DNA from: Ruegeria arenilitoris | GTDB lineage: Bacteria > Pseudomonadota > Alphaproteobacteria > Rhodobacterales > Rhodobacteraceae | NCBI RefSeq assembly: GCF_013032445.1 | Contig: NZ_WQCA01000008.1 | Span: forward strand, 1-64,000 | DNA: 64,000 bases | Direction of reading: 5' to 3' | Part shown: positions 1-7,524 of the stretch, one piece after another | Position numbering within the stretch: position 1 is the stretch's first letter | Layout of the letters: each line of letters begins with the position of its first letter | The notes under the pieces: model-generated | The model's database searches: none | Seen by the model: the letters and a program-made list of their open reading frames with translations, nothing else | Told to the model about the DNA's origin: nothing | Program-made: the position numbers and the translations under genes

Positions 1-65
1 AAGCCAAGGTCAAAGCCGAGGTCGCAGACCTCTGCGCCAAATTCCCGATCTATCCTAACCTGTAA
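1..65 (+). CDS. glyA: serine hydroxymethyltransferase, C-terminal end (partial)
   Basis: The window opens inside a plus-strand reading frame that ends at the TAA at 63-65. Only about 20 residues remain, ending in DLCAKFPIYPNL. That tail matches what I know of the C-terminus of alphaproteobacterial GlyA, the pyridoxal-phosphate enzyme that interconverts serine and glycine with tetrahydrofolate. An intrinsic terminator follows within 30 bp, so this is the end of a transcription unit. The assignment rests on a short tail and needs the upstream sequence. Confidence 0.6.
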   Translation, partial: AKVKAEVADLCAKFPIYPNL

Positions 66-90
66 TCAGGTTTAAAATCAAAGACCTGAG

Positions 91-117
91 CGGCGCCCGA
101 TGGGCGCCGTTCTTTTT
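91..117 (+). terminator. intrinsic terminator after glyA
   Basis: An 8-bp perfect GC stem (CGGCGCCC / GGGCGCCG, 91-98 with 102-109) has a 3-nt GAT loop and is followed by TTCTTTTT. It sits directly downstream of the glyA stop codon. Confidence 0.85.
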
Positions 118-125
118 GACGCGGG

Positions 126-500
126 TCAGATAAACCCCTGCCACCGCAGGAAAATGATCAGCAGCACAAGCAGCGCCAGCAGATTGAACGCCAGCCCGCC
201 CAGCATTCCCAGAAACCAGCCCATCCGCCGGTCGGCGCGGTTGATCCCGCTCAGATGGGCCTGAACCTCTTCTGACGCGCGCGCGAGTTTTGGCGTATCC
301 AGCACCAGCCGCAGTTTTGGATGGGCTGCCATCGGCTCGGCATGCGCCAGCATCAAGGCCTGTTTGTATATACGGCGGGGCAGCAGCCGTTTGGCCTTGC
401 GGATCGATTCCGCCAGCGTCTTGTCCTTTACACCCAGTTTCTTGCGCAACAGCTGAACCGTCTGCGCAATCTGGCTTTGGATATCTGTATTTTCCGACAT
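126..500 (-). CDS. small conserved protein with one C-terminal membrane helix
   Basis: This 124-residue protein has a basic, helical N-terminal part (residues about 1-90, rich in Lys/Arg/Gln). A single strongly hydrophobic stretch near residues 97-119 (LGGLAFNLLALLVLLIIFLR) predicts a tail-anchored inner-membrane protein. The start is well set by GGAGG seven bases before the ATG. It converges on the glyA terminator and is divergent from the neighbouring alpha/beta hydrolase. I do not recognise a named family, so no function is claimed. Confidence 0.75.
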   Translation of the reverse strand: MSENTDIQSQIAQTVQLLRKKLGVKDKTLAESIRKAKRLLPRRIYKQALMLAHAEPMAAHPKLRLVLDTPKLARASEEVQAHLSGINRADRRMGWFLGMLGGLAFNLLALLVLLIIFLRWQGFI

Positions 501-591
501 GACGCGGCCTCCGAAGCTGCCAACTTAACCGCCATAGACGAAGGCGACAATGGGGCTGGTTGTTTCTGATCGCGACGGGTATCACAGCCTC

Positions 592-1350
592 ATGCTGAAT
601 ACGATCATACATGGCGAACCGACTGCGAACCCTCCTCTGCTGATTGCGCACGGGCTTTATGGCTCGGCCCGGAACTGGGGGGTAATTGCCCGGCGTCTGG
701 CGGACGAACGGCAGGTTGTGGCCGTGGATATGCGCAACCACGCCTTCAGCATGTGGACCGATCAGCACAGCTATCCGGAATTGGCCAATGATTTGGCTGA
801 GGTCATCGAACATTTCGGTGGTAAAGCTGACGTGGTGGGCCATTCGATGGGCGGCAAGGCCGCTATGACGCTGGCCCTTCAACACGGGCATCTGTTGCGC
901 AAACTGGTGGTCGCCGACATCGCGCCGGTGACCTACACGCACAGCCAGATTCAATTCATCGAGGCGATGCGTGCTGTTGATTTCTCAAAGGTCGAACGGC
1001 GCTCAGACGCGTCAGAGCAACTGGCCGCGTTGGGCGTTGAGCCCACTCTGCAAAGCTTTTTCACCCAATCTCTTGATATCAAGGGGAAACGTTGGCTGCT
1101 GAACCTCGATGTTCTTGCGGCTGAGATGCCAAAGATCATGGGCTTCCCGGATTTGGATGCATCGTGGGGAGGGCCGACCCTTTTCCTGTCGGGCGGCGAG
1201 TCGGATTATGTCCTGCCCGAGCATCGCGATCTGATCCGTGGAATGTTCCCCGCCGCCAAATTCGCCAAAATTCCCGGCGCAGGCCACTGGCTACACGCCG
1301 AGAAACCGCGCGAGTTCGAAGCCGCGGTTCGGGCCTTCCTGAACGCCTGA
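592..1350 (+). CDS. alpha/beta-fold hydrolase (YbfF-like esterase family)
   Basis: The protein is about 252 residues long. It has the oxyanion-side motif HGLYGSARNWG near residues 20-30, the nucleophile elbow GHSMGG near residue 84 (Ser nucleophile), and a C-terminal GAGHWLHAEKP supplying the catalytic His. This pattern matches the YbfF/acyl-esterase branch of alpha/beta hydrolases. The substrate is not predictable. I chose the ATG at 592 because family members begin MLNTI..HGE. An upstream in-frame ATG at 550 with a weak AAGG is an alternative that adds 14 residues. It ends 4 bp from the convergent rhodanese gene. Confidence 0.85.
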   Translation: MLNTIIHGEPTANPPLLIAHGLYGSARNWGVIARRLADERQVVAVDMRNHAFSMWTDQHSYPELANDLAEVIEHFGGKADVVGHSMGGKAAMTLALQHGHLLRKLVVADIAPVTYTHSQIQFIEAMRAVDFSKVERRSDASEQLAALGVEPTLQSFFTQSLDIKGKRWLLNLDVLAAEMPKIMGFPDLDASWGGPTLFLSGGESDYVLPEHRDLIRGMFPAAKFAKIPGAGHWLHAEKPREFEAAVRAFLNA

Positions 1351-1354
1351 CACT

Positions 1355-1729
1355 TTAGGCGGTGACTTCGCCCCCGCCATTGACCCAATCGGTCAGACCG
1401 CCGATGTTATAGACCCGTTCATACCCCATATCTTTCAGCAGCTTGCCCGCCAGCGCGGCGCGACCACCGGCGGCGCAGTACAGAACAATCGGACGGTCTT
1501 TTCTAAGCTCGGGATCATGGGATTGCAGGGTTTCGTCAGCACTGAATTCCAGCACGCCACGCGGGATATGATGCGCGCCACTGGCCCGCCCTGACTTCTG
1601 CACCTCGATGGCATCACGGACATCCAGCAACAACCCGCCCTGCCCCAACAGTTCTTTCGCGGTGCCCATGTCGATACGCTCGACTACGGCATTTGCGGCT
1701 TCGATCATGTCTTTAACGGTCAGGGGCAT
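1355..1729 (-). CDS. rhodanese-like domain protein
   Basis: This single-domain rhodanese has about 124 residues. The active-site loop YCAAGGRAA carries the persulfide-forming Cys. The LLLDVRDAIEVQKSG segment in the N-terminal half is the typical rhodanese DVR motif. It probably transfers sulfane sulfur in the cytoplasm, and there is no signal peptide. The start at 1729 is supported by GGAGG seven bases upstream; two in-frame starts further upstream (1735, 1753) are badly spaced. It is a stand-alone gene between the hydrolase and the secretion locus. Confidence 0.85.
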   Translation of the reverse strand: MPLTVKDMIEAANAVVERIDMGTAKELLGQGGLLLDVRDAIEVQKSGRASGAHHIPRGVLEFSADETLQSHDPELRKDRPIVLYCAAGGRAALAGKLLKDMGYERVYNIGGLTDWVNGGGEVTA

Positions 1730-1808
1730 ACGCATTCCTCCGGTGTTTCCCACCGGAAAGTAACATGCAGAAAACGGAAGGAGTAGACCTGCCCAAGGGC
1801 CAGCCTGT

Positions 1809-3161
1809 TTATTGCTCGCGGAAAGCGCGCGACATGCTGTCTGTCACAGGTTTTGCGATGTAGGCCGCGAAGGTGCGCTCTTCGGTCTGGATCATGATCT
1901 CAGCGGGCATACCAGGGGTTGGAATAAAGCCTCGGACGCGCTCGATCTCTTCCGGTTCCAGCGAGATGCGGGCCAAGTATACCTCTTGCGGCGCACCATT
2001 GGTTTCTTCGATCAGCGAGTCAGCCGACAAATAGAACACCTGACCGTTCAGAACCGGCGTTGTTCGCTGGTTCAGGGCAACCAGACGCACCGTCGCGTCC
2101 TGGCCGGTCACCACGCTGTCAATCTCGGTGCGTGGGATCTGAGCCTCAATGATAAGGGGCGCGTCGGCGGGTAGAATCTCGGCGATCGGTTCACCGGTTT
2201 CGATCACGCCGCCCGGCGTGTGATAGTGCAGCCGCACAACTGTTCCTGTCACCGGAGCCCTCACGACCGCGCGGTCCAGAACGCTGCGGGCCTGACGCGC
2301 TTTTTCACGGACACTTTCCAGATCGGCTTCTATCACACCCAACTCGTCCAGCGCAGCCTCGCGATAAGCTGCCCGGGTACGGGAAATCTGCTCCTCGTAT
2401 TTCAACAGCATCTGGCTGATCTCGGCTGCCTCGGCCTGCAAACGCGCCTGCTGGCCTTCGGCTTCGGCCTGAACCCTGCGAATGGTGTTCAATTCGCCCT
2501 TGCGTACAAGGCCCTTTTCGAAAAGCGCTTCTTTGGTTTCAAACTCTTCCTGCAGGATTTCTGCACGCCGGACCATGCTTTCCAACTGCGCCTCAAATCC
2601 GCTGGATCGAATTCTCAGCGCCTCCATGTTGCGCTCAAGCAAAGCGATGTCGTTCAGCAAGGTCTTGCGGGACAGGTCAAAGGTGATCTTTTGCCCATCA
2701 AGGATGCTTAGCACTTCGGTATCATCCGACGCGGCAATCAGGTTGGGAGAAAACTCCAGCCGTTGAAGCTCGCCATATTCCGCATTCAGACGTTCCGACA
2801 TAGCCTGCAGGCGGATTTTGCGGATGAACAGCTCACGCTCATTGGCTTCGGCCGAGGTCTGGTCCAACGTCATCATAACCTGCCCGGCTTTGACAGCCTG
2901 GCCTTCGATAACCTTGATATCCTGAATGATACCTCCTTCCAGATGCTGGACGATCTTGTTGCGACCAGTAGCGACAAAACTGCCCTGCGCGATCACTGCA
3001 GCAGCCAAAGGTGCCCGGAAAGACCAGATGCCGAACCCGCCAAAGCAGACAACCAGCATGATCATCCCGATGACTATCAAGTGGTTTATCGAACGCGGAA
3101 CTTCGGCGTACCATACCGCCGGGTCCTTGGGGTCGTTGTTTACGGGTACCAGTTCATTCAT
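1809..3161 (-). CDS. type I secretion periplasmic adaptor (HlyD family)
   Basis: This 450-residue membrane-fusion protein bridges an inner-membrane ABC exporter and an outer-membrane channel. A short cytoplasmic N-terminus is followed by one membrane helix near residues 28-48 (LIVIGMIMLVVCFGGFGIW). Next come the lipoyl half-motif around GRNKIVQHLEGGIIQDI, a long coiled coil (about 90-300), and the second lipoyl half and beta-barrel (APVTGTVVRLHYHTPGGVI). The start is fixed by AAGGGGG upstream. The preceding exporter gene ends 11 bp away, so they are co-transcribed. No TolC-type outer-membrane gene lies in the cluster, so that partner must be encoded elsewhere. Confidence 0.93.
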   Translation of the reverse strand: MNELVPVNNDPKDPAVWYAEVPRSINHLIVIGMIMLVVCFGGFGIWSFRAPLAAAVIAQGSFVATGRNKIVQHLEGGIIQDIKVIEGQAVKAGQVMMTLDQTSAEANERELFIRKIRLQAMSERLNAEYGELQRLEFSPNLIAASDDTEVLSILDGQKITFDLSRKTLLNDIALLERNMEALRIRSSGFEAQLESMVRRAEILQEEFETKEALFEKGLVRKGELNTIRRVQAEAEGQQARLQAEAAEISQMLLKYEEQISRTRAAYREAALDELGVIEADLESVREKARQARSVLDRAVVRAPVTGTVVRLHYHTPGGVIETGEPIAEILPADAPLIIEAQIPRTEIDSVVTGQDATVRLVALNQRTTPVLNGQVFYLSADSLIEETNGAPQEVYLARISLEPEEIERVRGFIPTPGMPAEIMIQTEERTFAAYIAKPVTDSMSRAFREQ

Positions 3162-3172
3162 GTCGCACCCCC

Positions 3173-5407
3173 TTATTGTTTCTGTATGCCGGGCTGATTG
3201 TTACGCGGCCCGTTCAGTTGTTGCAGAACCTGTTCGCGGTGACCGAACAACGCAACACGGCCATCCGTCAGCAGCATGATCTTATCGACCACGTTCAGCA
3301 GCGTTGGTTTCTGCGTGATCACCACAACGGTAATCTTGTTTTCCCGGGCCTGTTCAATGGCCCGCGCAAGCGCCTTGTCCCCGGCAACGTCTAGGTTCGA
3401 GTTCGGCTCATCCAGAACCACCATGCGCGGATTGCCAAAGAAGGCTCGTGCCAATGCGATGCGCTGTTTCTGACCGCCGGACAAGGGTGAGCCATCCGCA
3501 GCCACTACGGTTTCATAGCCCTGCGGCAGCGTCGCGATCATGTTGTGGACATCGGCCAGAACGGCGGCGTCATGGATTTGCTCGTCCGTCGCATCTTCGC
3601 GCATCCGTCCGATATTGTCCTTGATCGTGCCGGGAAACAGCTGCACGTCCTGCGGCAGATAGCCGATGCTTTCACCAAACTGACGCGGATCCCAGTTGCG
3701 GATGTCCATCAAATCCAACCGTACACTGCCCGAAGTTGGCAGGACCGACCCGACCAGCGTTTTACCAAGCGTGGTCTTGCCAGCGCCAGAGTTGCCGATG
3801 ATCGCCAGCGTCTCGCCCGGGTTCAGTGAAAAACTGATGCCATTCAGCACGACCCGTTTGGTTCCGCCCGGCACATAAAGCAACCGCTCTACATCCAACC
3901 GTCCCTCGGGGCGCGGCAGGCGTAGCTTTTCAAATTGCAACGCTGAATTGGACAGCAATTGGTTGATCCGTCCATAGGCTGCGCGTGTCAGCAAGAAAGC
4001 ATTCCAGCCTTCAATCGAGCCTTCAATCGGCGCAAAAGCACGACCTGCGATGATTGAAGCTGCGATGACCATGCCGCCGGTGATCTCGCCCTGCAGCGCA
4101 AGAAACGCGCCCCAGCCCAGAATTGCGATCTGCGTCAGCAGACGCACCGCTCGGGAAATGGCCGCAAAGATCACGTTTCGGTCCTGTGCGCGGACCTGCC
4201 AAGTCAGGGATTTCGCAGTATCACGGCCCCAGATGCGCACGGCCTCGGGGATCATGGCCAAAGCGTTGATGATTTGACTGTTTCGGGACATTGAGTCCAA
4301 ATGCATGTTTGCCATCGACTGCGCCTTGTTGGCCTCGGCAAACGGCTTGGCCGTCATACGCTGGTTGATGAACGCGATGGTCACCAACAGCAAGGCGGTG
4401 ACGATCACGATCATCCCAAGCTGCGGATGCACCAAAAAGATCATCAGTATGAACAATGGCGCGAATGGTACGTCCAAGAATGATATCAACGTGCCGGAAA
4501 CCAGAAACCCACGCACTTGCTGCAGATCACCCAGCGTCTGATACTCGCGACCGTTCCCATGCAAAGAGGCATGCGCAGCCGCGCTCAGAACCGGGGCGCC
4601 CAGACGGGCGGCCACCTCGACCGCAGTACGCATCAGCATGAACCGCCGCACCGCATCAAAGGCCGATTGGAAAATCACGGCCCCGCCAACGATGGCCGTC
4701 AGCATGATCAGCGTATCCAACGACCGGCTGGTCAGAACGCGGTCACTGATCTGGAACAGATAGATCGGGATCGCCAGGATCAGAAGGTTCGTTGCACAAG
4801 TCAGGACCAACACGAATGCCAAATTGCGATAGATCGCGCGCAAAGAAGTGCGCAGTGTCTTCCGGAAATCTTCTGGCGGGGTCCGTTTATGGAAAGTTTG
4901 GGGTGGCCCTTTCCCATCGCCGCCACCTGAATTGCTGCGCAGCAATGGTTCGTTCGCCTTGGCCTCGATAGTGGTGCCCATGCCATCACCGCCATTCGAG
5001 CGCGACGCGGGGGGTGTACGGTCGCTCGTTTTATTGACGGGTTCCGGATCGGGGCTCTCGGCGTCGGCCACCCCAGCACCGCTGCCCTGTTGGTCATTGT
5101 CTTCGGCAGGCTGCGGCTGCTCGCACCGGGGGGGAGGTCCGGCGCGTAATTGCGATTCCTCTTTTTCGTCGTGATGTACAGGTTCTGCTTTCACGGTTTC
5201 GCCGGCGCTCGCATCGCTTTTGGCGACTGCCTCCCGTTTACCGTCTTGCGGATCACCAATGCGTAAATCTTCGCTTAGACGTAATCCGGGGATCTTCTTT
5301 GGTTTCTTTTTGGACTGGCCCGCGCTGGACGGTTTTGATACGCCGCCGCCGTTACGATCCAATGGGCTGGCGTATCGACGCGGGCGCGACAGAAAAACAA
5401 TCGACAT
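3173..5407 (-). CDS. type I secretion ABC transporter, permease plus ATPase, with long N-terminal extension
   Basis: This 744-residue half-transporter is of the PrtD/LapB-like class. Residues 1 to about 165 are charged, Pro/Gly/Ser-rich and probably disordered; they match no usual peptidase or CLD domain. Membrane helices lie at about 185-440. The ATPase domain shows Walker A GNSGAGKTT near 538, signature LSGGQKQR near 642, and Walker B MVVLDEP. The H-loop position reads ITQKP where many family members have a His, which is unusual but not necessarily inactivating. It sits between the repeat-protein genes and the HlyD adaptor and should export one or both of those proteins in an ATP-driven step. 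Confidence 0.93.
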   Translation of the reverse strand: MSIVFLSRPRRYASPLDRNGGGVSKPSSAGQSKKKPKKIPGLRLSEDLRIGDPQDGKREAVAKSDASAGETVKAEPVHHDEKEESQLRAGPPPRCEQPQPAEDNDQQGSGAGVADAESPDPEPVNKTSDRTPPASRSNGGDGMGTTIEAKANEPLLRSNSGGGDGKGPPQTFHKRTPPEDFRKTLRTSLRAIYRNLAFVLVLTCATNLLILAIPIYLFQISDRVLTSRSLDTLIMLTAIVGGAVIFQSAFDAVRRFMLMRTAVEVAARLGAPVLSAAAHASLHGNGREYQTLGDLQQVRGFLVSGTLISFLDVPFAPLFILMIFLVHPQLGMIVIVTALLLVTIAFINQRMTAKPFAEANKAQSMANMHLDSMSRNSQIINALAMIPEAVRIWGRDTAKSLTWQVRAQDRNVIFAAISRAVRLLTQIAILGWGAFLALQGEITGGMVIAASIIAGRAFAPIEGSIEGWNAFLLTRAAYGRINQLLSNSALQFEKLRLPRPEGRLDVERLLYVPGGTKRVVLNGISFSLNPGETLAIIGNSGAGKTTLGKTLVGSVLPTSGSVRLDLMDIRNWDPRQFGESIGYLPQDVQLFPGTIKDNIGRMREDATDEQIHDAAVLADVHNMIATLPQGYETVVAADGSPLSGGQKQRIALARAFFGNPRMVVLDEPNSNLDVAGDKALARAIEQARENKITVVVITQKPTLLNVVDKIMLLTDGRVALFGHREQVLQQLNGPRNNQPGIQKQ

Positions 5408-5444
5408 GTTAAAACTTTCAGGTCACTCGTAACAAACAGGGTTA

Positions 5445-7394
5445 CTACGCTAGCATAGATTGCAGGCCATCGTCGATGGTGGCCTGTTCCGAAGGTGTCA
5501 GCTTGTGATGGTCCGGCATGTGCTTAGAGTTGGCAGCTGCATCCATTTCTTCCAGCATAAGCGCGACAGCCTCGCCAACGATTTCGGCCTTTTCCTCTTG
5601 CGCGCTCTCGAACATGCTCGCCTGATGCAGCATCAGCTCCGAGTATTCTTCTTCCTTTGCCATAATCACTGAATCAACGCCCATTTTTTTGATATTGGCT
5701 TTGTTCAGAATGGCGTTGCCGGCACCTATGGCAGAAACCTCTTGCCCGTTGTTCGCGTCAACATAGATGTCGTCATCGTCCTGCAACTTGGTCACTTGTT
5801 CGATGGCGTTGACCTGTAGCAAATCACCTTCAATCTTCAGCACGCGCACCAACTCAGCACCCGCGAACATCGGATCGTTCATAAGCGCATCTTCCAGTGC
5901 ATCTGTGTCGACCTCCTGCATAGGAATGACGTCCGCCAAAGAGTCACTCATCTCTTCATGCGTATCCTCGCCGGTTGTCGTCAGAGAAACCTCGTTCATT
6001 ACAAGGTTTTCTTCTGGCGCGGTCGGGTGCGCACCGTGAACCACATCGCTATCCATAAGCGCAATGGTCTGGGTCACGACATCGATTGAGAGCATGTCAC
6101 CACCAACGATGATCATGTCGTAGAAACTGCCCAACTGTAGAATGTCGGTTACGTTGGTCATGATGTTCTCACCCAACGTATATGCCGTGGACGAGGCCGT
6201 TATCTCGGTATGAATGTGGTCAATATCCGTGGCGTCGATGATCTGTTTGATAAAATTGGTTACCAGCAGATCGCCAGAAATCCAGTCGACGACAACAAAC
6301 GGGTCTTCACCAGCCTCGCCGACGTTACCTTCTAGCCATGGCGCCTCGTTGCCTTCGACCAGAATTTCCGAAGACTGAACCACGTGGGTCGTGCTTTGCA
6401 CGCCCGGTTCACCCTCGTCAAAGTCGGTTACAACTGCAACCTGACTGACAACGCCGAGGTTTATGGATTGCCCACCAACCAGGATGTTAGGTGCGTCAAC
6501 CCAGCCAACGCTGATTGAAACTTCGTTAACCGCAAGGTTGCCCCCTGCGACCACAGAATGACCACCTTCGAATTCGGCGTCTATGGGCTGGTCCCACTCA
6601 TCCGGCATCGCATATGAAAAGTCGTGTTCGGTTTCCTCGTCTTCCTCTGACGTGAGGTTTTCCGGCAGCAAGTCATTAAAATCAGGCGCCTCATCGACAT
6701 ATTCACCATTCACGATAACGCCATGTGCATCTTCGCCGTAGAACTGAACGACTGTGGCACCTTCAATTTCGATGTGTACAAACGAGTTAATCTGATCAAT
6801 TAGTCGCTCTACCGCCTCGCCAGACAAATACTCATTGACGTCAATCGAGAACCCGGAAATCACATGCAGCGACAAGGCTGTTGCCAACATCGCCTCGCCC
6901 TGTGCGATCAGGGTTTCCAAATCGCGGAAATCACCTTCTCCAACGACATCATTGTCGTTCAATTTGATCGTCTGGAACGTATAGGTAACTGCAGACCCAA
7001 TCAACTCGGTCACAAATTCCGGCACAATTTGAATAGTGTTTAGTTGAAAGGCAGCTCCACTGCCTTCGAACCCCTCAGGAAGGGTGAATTCGCGCCCTGG
7101 GCTTGACCCGAGGTTGACCTCGGATTCTTTCAACGGTCCGGGATCTGCCGGGGTTGAAGTGAGTTGTTCTTGGGGAGCGAAAAATTTGTAAGGCAACGGG
7201 TCGTATTCACCCGGGTTCATCTTCAGGTCTGCCTTAATCTCAATACGAGTGGGGTCTTCCAAATCTTCCAGTTCGGCTTTCCGTTTCAGCGCGACAAATT
7301 CTTCATACTGATCCCGTAACCGAACCTGTTCTGTGGTTAGCTCAAAAGTTCCAATAAAATGGGCAATTTGTTCCGAAATACTGTCAAGTGACAT
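5445..7394 (-). CDS. acidic repeat protein of the type I secretion locus, function unknown
   Basis: This 649-residue acidic protein has no signal peptide. The N-terminal 60 residues look helical (EQVRLRDQYEEFVALKRKAELEDLED). The middle and C-terminal parts contain at least four diverged copies of a unit of the form hydrophobic-x-GGDxLxxNxxxQxxxxxDxDxV. Copies are visible at GGQSINLGVVSQVAVVTD, SGDLLVTNFIKQIIDATDID, GGDMLSIDVVTQTIALMDSD and EGDLLQVNAIEQVTKLQDDD. The spacing suggests a beta-rich repetitive fold. An AAGGA ribosome site precedes the ATG. It is 37 bp upstream of the exporter gene on the same strand, so it is a probable substrate or an assembly factor for the low-complexity protein encoded before it. 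I recognise no named domain. Confidence 0.75.
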   Translation of the reverse strand: MSLDSISEQIAHFIGTFELTTEQVRLRDQYEEFVALKRKAELEDLEDPTRIEIKADLKMNPGEYDPLPYKFFAPQEQLTSTPADPGPLKESEVNLGSSPGREFTLPEGFEGSGAAFQLNTIQIVPEFVTELIGSAVTYTFQTIKLNDNDVVGEGDFRDLETLIAQGEAMLATALSLHVISGFSIDVNEYLSGEAVERLIDQINSFVHIEIEGATVVQFYGEDAHGVIVNGEYVDEAPDFNDLLPENLTSEEDEETEHDFSYAMPDEWDQPIDAEFEGGHSVVAGGNLAVNEVSISVGWVDAPNILVGGQSINLGVVSQVAVVTDFDEGEPGVQSTTHVVQSSEILVEGNEAPWLEGNVGEAGEDPFVVVDWISGDLLVTNFIKQIIDATDIDHIHTEITASSTAYTLGENIMTNVTDILQLGSFYDMIIVGGDMLSIDVVTQTIALMDSDVVHGAHPTAPEENLVMNEVSLTTTGEDTHEEMSDSLADVIPMQEVDTDALEDALMNDPMFAGAELVRVLKIEGDLLQVNAIEQVTKLQDDDDIYVDANNGQEVSAIGAGNAILNKANIKKMGVDSVIMAKEEEYSELMLHQASMFESAQEEKAEIVGEAVALMLEEMDAAANSKHMPDHHKLTPSEQATIDDGLQSMLA

Positions 7395-7448
7395 ATTGAT
7401 GTCCTTTCCCCGCCCCGGCCAAAAATTTCCGGTTGAGGTTAAGTTGGG

Positions 7449-7517
7449 CCGAGGCCGCCCGATACGGCCTCGGCGTTTTCTTGAATGAAATCAGAGCCCG
7501 CTCAAGGGCGGGCTCTG
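7449..7517 (-). terminator. paired hairpins between the two repeat-protein genes
   Basis: Two perfect stems lie in the 130-bp gap. CAGAGCCCGC (7492-7501) pairs with GCGGGCTCTG (7508-7517). CCGAGGCCG (7449-7457) pairs with CGGCCTCGG (7465-7473). Read on the minus strand they follow the stop codon of the low-complexity gene. Neither has a strong minus-strand U-tract, so I infer partial termination or an RNA-stability element that makes the first gene product more abundant than the downstream export machinery. Confidence 0.55.
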
Positions 7518-7524
7518 TTTTCAG

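Noticed and set aside
55..954. 299-codon minus frame across the first kilobase
   Set aside because: It is antisense to the alpha/beta hydrolase and overlaps the small membrane protein in another frame, with no family pattern.
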